Under the pieces are notes generated by a model. It had not been told where the DNA came from. It saw only the letters and a list, made by a program, of their open reading frames with translations, and searched no databases. Below are positions 6,407 to 11,300 of a DNA stretch of 11,300 bases, in pieces. The translations under genes were made by a program, and so were the position numbers. Each line of letters begins with the position of its first letter. Position 1 is the first letter of the stretch. Source of the stretch: Candidatus Aquidulcis frankliniae (GTDB taxonomy: Bacteria; Chloroflexota; Limnocylindria; Limnocylindrales; Limnocylindraceae); NCBI GenBank assembly GCA_009925905.1, contig RFPZ01000041.1:1-11300 (forward strand). Direction: 5' to 3'.

Positions 6407-8419
6407 TCATCGATTCGCGCGGAGCCAGGCAAGCACGAGTGACATCGATCGGCAGTCGGCCGCGTTGTACTCGGTGCCAGCGCGGAAGTAGTCGTAGTCG
6501 GCGAGTCGTTTCCCTTCCACGGCGGCGCGAGCATCGGCGGTGTATGCCGCAGCCATGGCGCCCATACCGTCGGCAGGACCATCACCCCATGAGACATCGA
6601 TGAGCCCCTCAGCGCGCATCGCCTTGGCAATATCCTTGAGTCCAAAGCCATACGCGCCGCGCACGCTCACGGGAACCTTGTAAACGAGCTCGTCAAACGC
6701 GTCGAACCAGCCGATCTCATCGGGGAGCGACCAGGTTGGATGGCGGCCGGCGGCGGAGTCGGCAGCGGTGAAGAGCAGATTTCGCTCTGCCGGTGACCAG
6801 TGCACGATGCGAGTGGAACCCCAGGCAAGATCTAGTGAACGTCGCCATGCGTCCATGAAGGCGACCCAGGCGTCGAGCACCGCGCGCTCCGAAGTGGCGT
6901 TCAGGCGATCTCCGCTCCACTGCCCAAAAGCAGGGAACCAAGATGCGTCTTCGGTACGTGGGGTGAAGAGTCGTTCCCCCACGCTGGCACCGGCGGCGGT
7001 TGCTGCAGCAATTTCACTCGCGGTTGGTTCACGGCCATCGACTGAAACTAGGCAGCCAATCTGGAAGATGCACGACGCACCGCCAACGTTCGGCAGCTTG
7101 GTGAAGTCGTCGTTCAGATTCCCTGAGTTCTCAAAGTCGACATGGAACTCAATACGGGCGGGGGTACGCCAATGTGCATCGTCACGAAGTTCAATTCGAT
7201 CTGGAAGCACTTTTGAATTGGCGTCGGCTGTGGCAGGCACATAGTTAGCGGCGAGCACGGCGGCGAGCCGGCGGGGTCGCGCATCGCCAGTGACGCCGAG
7301 TCGATCAGGGCTGAGCCCAGGCTCGTCGCGGCGCTTGATGCCGGCGGCAATGGCAGCATCGCGCAGGTCTGGACCAACGCCTGGTAAGAAGGTGAGTTCG
7401 CCGATCTCGCGGGCGATCTTGCGTTTCGCCTCGCTCCACGGCTGATCCTGATCGGCGTTCATGTTTGGGTAGAGCTCTGGACGCGTCGGTCGCGGCAGCG
7501 CATCCCAGGTGGCGCCGTCGCGACGCACCATACGGATCCACTCCAGAGCACGGCCAACCTCCACGGCCAGTGGAACCTCGTCGTCACGGGTGCTCTCGCG
7601 CTCCACCGGCACACGAGCCAGCCGTTCCAGTGCGCCACTCCCCCGCCCTTTGCTGCTCATCCAGGTGCGACCGAGCAGGAAGGCATCAGCCGGGCAGTAC
7701 CCCTGCAGCCGAGCGATCGCGGCGGTGTACACAAGGACCTGGCCGGCATAGTGCCGATGCGAGCTGCCCGCGAACCCGCTCACTGAAAGGTCGAGCGTTG
7801 AGAACTTCACGTCGACCACCACGTAGTGCCACGGTGGCGCATCGCCACCCTCTGGAGCCAGGGCGGGCGCGGAGATCGACGCCTCGCTCGGGCTAATCAC
7901 TCCAGGGATGAGCCGCTCCAGCGCATCGCTGCGCACCAACAGGTCAATTGCGCCATAGGTGCGATCTTCGGGATTTCGCACCACCGCCTGTTCGATCAGC
8001 TCAATCCCCTCGCGCATCGCGGCGAAGGTTGCCTCGGCCGCGGCCAGCGTTCGCGTCGCCTGCCAGCCGTCAGAAATCTTTCGGTGCGAAGCAACCTTCG
8101 GCTCAAGGATCTCAAAGATGCGTTCTTCAAACCGATTCCCCTGCGCAAAGAGCAGTTCGCGCAGATCGTAAGGGCTCGGTGGATCGGCATCGGCACCGAC
8201 ATCTTTAGCGAAGCCCTTGCTGGTGCCGTGTACCTCGAGCCAATCTAGGAGTGGATCGCGTCGCAGCCAGTTGCGGGTCTTTGATGCCGAGACCCACTCG
8301 CGCCAAGCGGCACGGTCCGTTGGATCTGGGTTGCGGACTTCGCCGTTGTCGCTGGTGGTAATTGCGGCGACCCCCGTGACCGGGGGCGGGGTGGCGCGAT
8401 AGCGTCGAAGGTCGTCCAT
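6407..8419 (-). CDS. RecB-like PD-(D/E)XK nuclease fused to an RNase H-like exonuclease domain (COG2251/TM0106-like)
   Basis: The protein has 670 residues in two nuclease-like halves. In the N-terminal half, after VSASKTRNWLRRDP (43-56), come Glu99 in GNRFEE, Asp159 in GAIDLLV, Asp203 and Lys205 in VVDVKF, and Gln227 with Tyr231 in QVLVY. This is the order of RecB-type PD-(D/E)XK nucleases, with the QxxxY motif. LTFLPGVGPDLRDAA (342-356) resembles a helix-hairpin-helix. In the C-terminal half, VDFEN gives an Asp428-Glu430 pair. HWSPAERNLL (540-549), GLKDIA (593-598) and YNAADC with Asp655 (651-656) match the order of the YprB-like RNase_H_2 fold. The substrate and cellular role are not settled for this family. 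The start ATG lies five bases after the transporter stop and directly behind AGGGGGA, which is unusually close for a Shine-Dalgarno site. The two genes should be co-transcribed. Confidence 0.8.
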   Translation of the reverse strand: MDDLRRYRATPPPVTGVAAITTSDNGEVRNPDPTDRAAWREWVSASKTRNWLRRDPLLDWLEVHGTSKGFAKDVGADADPPSPYDLRELLFAQGNRFEERIFEILEPKVASHRKISDGWQATRTLAAAEATFAAMREGIELIEQAVVRNPEDRTYGAIDLLVRSDALERLIPGVISPSEASISAPALAPEGGDAPPWHYVVVDVKFSTLDLSVSGFAGSSHRHYAGQVLVYTAAIARLQGYCPADAFLLGRTWMSSKGRGSGALERLARVPVERESTRDDEVPLAVEVGRALEWIRMVRRDGATWDALPRPTRPELYPNMNADQDQPWSEAKRKIAREIGELTFLPGVGPDLRDAAIAAGIKRRDEPGLSPDRLGVTGDARPRRLAAVLAANYVPATADANSKVLPDRIELRDDAHWRTPARIEFHVDFENSGNLNDDFTKLPNVGGASCIFQIGCLVSVDGREPTASEIAAATAAGASVGERLFTPRTEDASWFPAFGQWSGDRLNATSERAVLDAWVAFMDAWRRSLDLAWGSTRIVHWSPAERNLLFTAADSAAGRHPTWSLPDEIGWFDAFDELVYKVPVSVRGAYGFGLKDIAKAMRAEGLIDVSWGDGPADGMGAMAAAYTADARAAVEGKRLADYDYFRAGTEYNAADCRSMSLVLAWLRANR

Positions 8420-8424
8420 TCCCC

Positions 8425-9369
8425 CTACGATCGCACGCGGCGTGGCTTTGTGCCGCTCGAGGACTCAAACGAGATCAGCGCCACGCCACCAAGTAATAGG
8501 AGTGCTCCGAAAGCGAGACCGGCATCAATGGCCTCGTTCAACACACTGACGCCGAGTGCCGCGGCGACAAGCGGTTGGAGGAAGAGGACGCCAGCGGCGA
8601 GTCGGGGTGGTGCTGCCGCGTAGCCGCGATACCAACTGCTCCAGCCGATCGCTGTCGAGCCAATGCCTAGGTACGCAATCGCTAGGAGCGTGACTGGGGT
8701 GGAGGCAGCGGCAAGATTGATGCCGACGAGCGTAACCTCAGCGGCCGAGAACGGGGCGAGGAACGGGATGGAAACGAGCGCGCACAGCGTCACTGCGGTT
8801 CTGGCGCCAACAGCCGCCACAACAGGTCGCCCAAAGCTGGAGAAGAGAGCCCAGGTTGCGCCAGCGCCAATCAGCATGACGACCCCAATAAGCCGCGCAA
8901 TTGCATCCTCGGATTCACCACCGGTACTTAGGTTGGCCGAACGTAGTCCAAGGGCGACGACACCCGCAGTGGCGAGCGCAATGCCTCCCCACGCCTGTCG
9001 CGGCACTGCAACGCCCTCGATGAGGCGTCCAAAGAGCAGCACGAAAACTGGGGTGGCCATGGTGACCACGGACCCCTCAACTGCAGAGGTCAGCGCCGTG
9101 CCACCAAATTGCAGGAGCATCGACGCTGCAACCGCTGCCCCCGCTAGGAGCATGGGGCGCTTCGGGGCTCGGCTCCAGCCGAGAGACTCACCTCGTGCCG
9201 CTGCGACCAACACAAGTATCACTACGCCAATGACGAGACGGATCAGGCTTAGTGTTGCTGGTGGCACGGCGGCAAAGGTTTCAGCCGAGACCACGTACAT
9301 CCCGCCCCACAAGGCTGCTGCAAGGGCCAGGTCAAAGGTTGCCGCTCTTGTTATCCGACGCTCGGGCAT
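8425..9369 (-). CDS. EamA-family (DMT superfamily) membrane transporter
   Basis: The protein has 314 residues, the usual length, with about ten hydrophobic helices arranged as two EamA repeats (about 12-141 and 158-300). Typical signatures are ALWGGMYVVS at the start of the first helix, TMATPVFVLLFGRLIEG (103-119) at the end of repeat 1, and LFLQPLVAAALGVSVLNEA (262-280) at the matching place in repeat 2. Relatives export amino acids, metabolites or drugs across the inner membrane; the substrate cannot be read from sequence. The ATG at 9369 has no Shine-Dalgarno sequence but lies seven bases after TACACT, so it may be leaderless. The C-terminal tail is Ser/Arg-rich. It is the first gene of a likely two-gene unit with the nuclease fusion and is divergent from the gene at 9418. 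A 305-residue open frame runs antisense to it but is an artefact of base composition. Confidence 0.92.
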   Translation of the reverse strand: MPERRITRAATFDLALAAALWGGMYVVSAETFAAVPPATLSLIRLVIGVVILVLVAAARGESLGWSRAPKRPMLLAGAAVAASMLLQFGGTALTSAVEGSVVTMATPVFVLLFGRLIEGVAVPRQAWGGIALATAGVVALGLRSANLSTGGESEDAIARLIGVVMLIGAGATWALFSSFGRPVVAAVGARTAVTLCALVSIPFLAPFSAAEVTLVGINLAAASTPVTLLAIAYLGIGSTAIGWSSWYRGYAAAPPRLAAGVLFLQPLVAAALGVSVLNEAIDAGLAFGALLLLGGVALISFESSSGTKPRRVRS

Positions 9370-9376
9370 GCGGAGG

Positions 9377-9382
9377 AGTGTA
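9377..9382 (-). promoter_or_regulatory. -10-like box of the transporter gene
   Basis: On the minus strand TACACT ends seven bases before the ATG at 9369. Only this hexamer is convincing, as no good -35 is seen. Transcription would start at or next to the ATG, in keeping with the absence of a Shine-Dalgarno sequence. Confidence 0.35.
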
Positions 9383-9405
9383 GCCGCGAACCCTCGTATT
9401 CGGTC

Positions 9406-9411
9406 TACGAT
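9406..9411 (+). promoter_or_regulatory. -10-like box of the 237-residue protein gene
   Basis: TACGAT ends six bases before the ATG at 9418. The intervening AGGAAG could be read as a Shine-Dalgarno sequence but is too close to the start codon for normal use. The box faces away from the transporter's -10-like box only 23 bases to the left, so the two promoters share a 48-base gap. Confidence 0.35.
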
Positions 9412-9417
9412 AGGAAG

Positions 9418-10131
9418 ATGGCGCTACGACTCGACGAACAGCTGCGGAGACCGGCTTTCACCCCATCGGGTGATCAGCGTGCGGCATACGAAACCCACGG
9501 GACATCGTTTCTGCAATACCTCGCACGTCGTGCGGCAAAGAGCCGCATCTTGCTGCCGTTGCGCGACCTCTTGGCGGTGAAGCGGCAAGGTGGCCCCGAA
9601 TACGCTGCGGCTCTCGCCTGTTTCGCCTACTACGCAGTTGCGGCCGCTACGACATACGGCAAGGGGTACCGCCAGCCTGAGTTCACCGGCGAGCGACAGG
9701 CAGAGGAGCGCGACTGCCAAACGGGTGCGCTCATTACCTCCCGTAGTGTGGGGGACGGTCGAAGTATTGCGGCTGAGGTTGATTTGAACCTGCCTGATGT
9801 CGGCCAATTTCGTGGCAGTGAGCGCATTCTTGGCACCACCGTTGGGCTCCGTGGCCTCGGCATGGCGGCGCCATCAAACTTCTCGTTTGCGATAGACGAC
9901 TCCGGGCACCGCGCCGGTCTCGCAGCTTGGTGGGGGGAGGCGCGCGGCACCATCACCACAGAGCTTGCCCCCTCCCTCCGTGGCACCACCATTCGCGCCT
10001 ACGGGGAGCTTGCCCTGACCGGATCGGATGGCAGCCGCGGGCGGGCAGTCCTGAATCGTGATGGAGACCTCAAAGTAGAAGTAACTGGGCCTGCTGGGGA
10101 TCTCTACCGCCTCAACGCCCCGCTCAAGTAG
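9418..10131 (+). CDS. Protein of unknown function, 237 residues, beta-rich C-terminal half
   Basis: I do not recognise this protein. The N-terminal 55 residues are basic and probably helical. Residues 61-79 (EYAAALACFAYYAVAAATT) are hydrophobic and could be a single membrane segment or a buried helix. There is no typical signal peptide at the N-terminus. From about residue 115 the pattern changes to alternating short strands rich in Gly and Thr, with repeated acidic turns (DDSG, GSDGSRG, NRDGD), suggesting a beta-sandwich or barrel. There are only two Cys residues (68 and 100). Codon use resembles the neighbours and the opposite strand offers no better frame, so the gene is probably real. It starts divergently from the transporter and ends 25 bases before the Rieske oxygenase gene, but that gene appears to have its own promoter. 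Confidence 0.72.
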   Translation: MALRLDEQLRRPAFTPSGDQRAAYETHGTSFLQYLARRAAKSRILLPLRDLLAVKRQGGPEYAAALACFAYYAVAAATTYGKGYRQPEFTGERQAEERDCQTGALITSRSVGDGRSIAAEVDLNLPDVGQFRGSERILGTTVGLRGLGMAAPSNFSFAIDDSGHRAGLAAWWGEARGTITTELAPSLRGTTIRAYGELALTGSDGSRGRAVLNRDGDLKVEVTGPAGDLYRLNAPLK

Positions 10132-10141
10132 CGCGACGGCG

Positions 10142-10150
10142 TGGCACCAT
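10142..10150 (+). promoter_or_regulatory. Extended -10-like element at the oxygenase start, possible leaderless promoter
   Basis: TGG plus CACCAT (10145-10150) ends six bases before the ATG at 10157, and there is no Shine-Dalgarno sequence. The block GTGGCAC-A/C-AT is almost the same as at 490-499 before the WYL-type regulator. No -35 hexamer is evident. Confidence 0.3.
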
Positions 10151-10156
10151 AGCGAC

Positions 10157-11300
10157 ATGATCATTGCGAAGCGCCCCGCCCCGCTCGACCCGACCGCCAT
10201 TGCGGCGGTGCGTCGCCCGTTTGACGAGGCAGACATGTTCCCGCCGCAGGTGTTCCATGACCAGGCGATCTTCGACTGGGAGTCGCAGGAGATCTTCCGT
10301 CACGAGTGGCGCTGCGTCGGCCGCGAAGAGGAGACGCCAAACGTTGGCTCCTACCGACTCCTGGAGTTCGCCGGCGAGCAGGTGATCATCTCGCGCGGCG
10401 AAGACAACAAGCTGCACGCCTTCATCAACGCCTGCCGACACCGTGGCGCCACACTCATCGAAGGGCCAGCGGATGGCAAGCCAGACTGCGGCGAGGCGAA
10501 GAAGATCGTCTGCCCGTATCACGCGTGGGTCTACGGCCCCGATGGCAAGCTGCAGAAGGCGAAGCACACCGAAGATTTGAAACGCTTCAACCCCGGGGAC
10601 TACGACCTGGTACCACTGCGTTGCGATACGTGGCAGGGATTTGTCTTTCTAACCCTCGACAAGGAGGCCGAGCCGCTCCTTACGTACCTTGACGACCTCG
10701 TCGAGGTGTTTGCGCGGTTTGACTTTGCGCCGCTACGACTCGCCAAGCGCGAGACCTACGACGTCGCAGCGAATTGGAAGATCCTCGTCGAGAACTACTC
10801 CGAGTGCTATCACTGCCCAGGGGTGCATCCGCAGCTGAATGCCCTCACGCCGTACGACCTTGGCGAAGACATTCCGGCGCGCGGCTGGTGGAAGGGTGGC
10901 TGGCAGCCGCTCGTCGGCGAGGCGCTCACCATGGGCCTCGACAAGGGTTTGCATGCGCGCCCGTGGCTCAAAGGCATGACCGAGACCGACGCGAAGCGCA
11001 TCCAGTACTTCGCCGTGTGGCCGAACCTGCTCCTTTCGCTCCACCCCGACTATCTAATGGTGCACATGATTGAGCCCCTCGGTCCAGGTCGATCGCGCGT
11101 TGTCTGCGACTGGTATCTGCACCCTGACACCATGAAGCTCCCCGACTACGACTTCTCAGATGCGCATGGCTTCTGGGACATGACAAACCGCCAGGACTGG
11201 CATGTGTGCGAACTACAGCAGCGCGGCACCGCATCAAGCATGTTGCCCCCTGGCCGCTACAGCGAGCTTGAGGCGAGCGTGCAGGCCTTCGACCTGATGG
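10157..11300 (+). CDS. Rieske non-haem iron oxygenase, alpha subunit (GbcA/CntA-like branch), 3' end outside the window
   Basis: The frame is open to the right edge, giving 381 codons; relatives are about 380-430 residues, so little is missing. The Rieske [2Fe-2S] ligands are Cys93 and His95 in CRHRG and Cys119 and His122 in CPYHAW. The catalytic domain has NWKILVENYSECYHCPGVH (206-224), giving iron ligands His219 and His224. The third ligand is probably Asp347 in RQDWHVCELQQRG. Glu216, in the position that bridges the Rieske centre and the iron site, together with the ENYxECYHC context, resembles glycine-betaine and carnitine oxygenases more than naphthalene-type dioxygenases. The enzyme would use O2 and electrons from a reductase to oxidise a small molecule in the cytoplasm. 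The linker between the Rieske motifs is 23 residues, longer than the usual 15-17. No reductase gene is in the window. The substrate is undetermined. Confidence 0.9.
   Translation, partial: MIIAKRPAPLDPTAIAAVRRPFDEADMFPPQVFHDQAIFDWESQEIFRHEWRCVGREEETPNVGSYRLLEFAGEQVIISRGEDNKLHAFINACRHRGATLIEGPADGKPDCGEAKKIVCPYHAWVYGPDGKLQKAKHTEDLKRFNPGDYDLVPLRCDTWQGFVFLTLDKEAEPLLTYLDDLVEVFARFDFAPLRLAKRETYDVAANWKILVENYSECYHCPGVHPQLNALTPYDLGEDIPARGWWKGGWQPLVGEALTMGLDKGLHARPWLKGMTETDAKRIQYFAVWPNLLLSLHPDYLMVHMIEPLGPGRSRVVCDWYLHPDTMKLPDYDFSDAHGFWDMTNRQDWHVCELQQRGTASSMLPPGRYSELEASVQAFDLM

Noticed and set aside
6401..6411. Small inverted repeat GATGA-A-TCATC next to the nuclease stop codon
   Set aside because: The arms are five bases with a one-base centre, too tight for an RNA hairpin and easily due to chance.
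8663..9580. 305-residue open frame on the plus strand opposite the transporter gene
   Set aside because: Its translation is low-complexity Ser/Arg/Ala/Thr-rich with no domain, it covers the divergent promoter gap and runs into the next gene. The minus strand encodes a clear EamA transporter.
9424..10567. Minus-strand open frames opposite the unknown protein and the oxygenase
   Set aside because: The oxygenase frame is certain from its metal-binding motifs, and the antisense translations show no domain or start signals.
1..11300. Search for tRNA/rRNA genes, CRISPR arrays, insertion sequences and attachment sites
   Set aside because: No spaced direct repeats, transposase or integrase motifs or tRNA-like cloverleaf sequences were noticed by eye, and nearly all bases are taken up by coding genes.

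Overview
The window is a compact, gene-dense stretch of bacterial chromosome with a GC content of about 60% judged by eye. It holds seven complete protein genes and two that run off the ends. I see no RNA genes, CRISPR arrays, insertion sequences or prophage genes, and no stretch over 100 bases lacks a gene. The taxon cannot be fixed. The GC-rich codons, the WYL-type regulator, and a mix of strong Shine-Dalgarno starts with starts that look leaderless would fit an actinobacterium or a chloroflexotan, but this is inference.

Layout. Left block, all on +: the 3' part of a class I glutamine-amidotransferase-like hydrolase of the gamma-glutamyl-GABA hydrolase type (1-459); an HTH/WYL-type regulator (507-1529); an HD-domain phosphohydrolase of the SAMHD1/COG1078 type starting two bases after the regulator's stop (1532-2932); and a large secreted S8 subtilisin-like protease (2988-6326). 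A strong hairpin followed by a T-rich run (6351-6390) ends this block. Middle block, on -: an EamA-type drug/metabolite transporter (9369 to 8425), then five bases later a 670-residue protein joining a RecB-like PD-(D/E)XK nuclease, a helix-hairpin-helix-like segment and an RNase H-like exonuclease fold (8419 to 6407). Right block, on + and divergent from the transporter: an unrecognised 237-residue protein (9418-10131) and a Rieske non-haem iron oxygenase alpha subunit that runs off the right edge (10157 onward).

How the parts may work together. The regulator and the HD enzyme look like one transcription unit. A perfect inverted repeat sits just upstream of a -10-like element that would place the transcript start at or next to the regulator's ATG, so autoregulation is plausible. 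WYL proteins are known regulators of several phage-defence loci and SAMHD1-like enzymes deplete dNTPs, so this pair is the best candidate here for an undescribed stress or defence module. Nothing in the sequence proves that. The protease has its own short leader, where a 7-bp hairpin exactly covers the Shine-Dalgarno sequence. The nuclease fusion looks like DNA or RNA processing machinery placed, unusually, behind a transporter. The Rieske oxygenase has the residues of the quaternary-ammonium/betaine-type branch, but no reductase partner is visible in the window.
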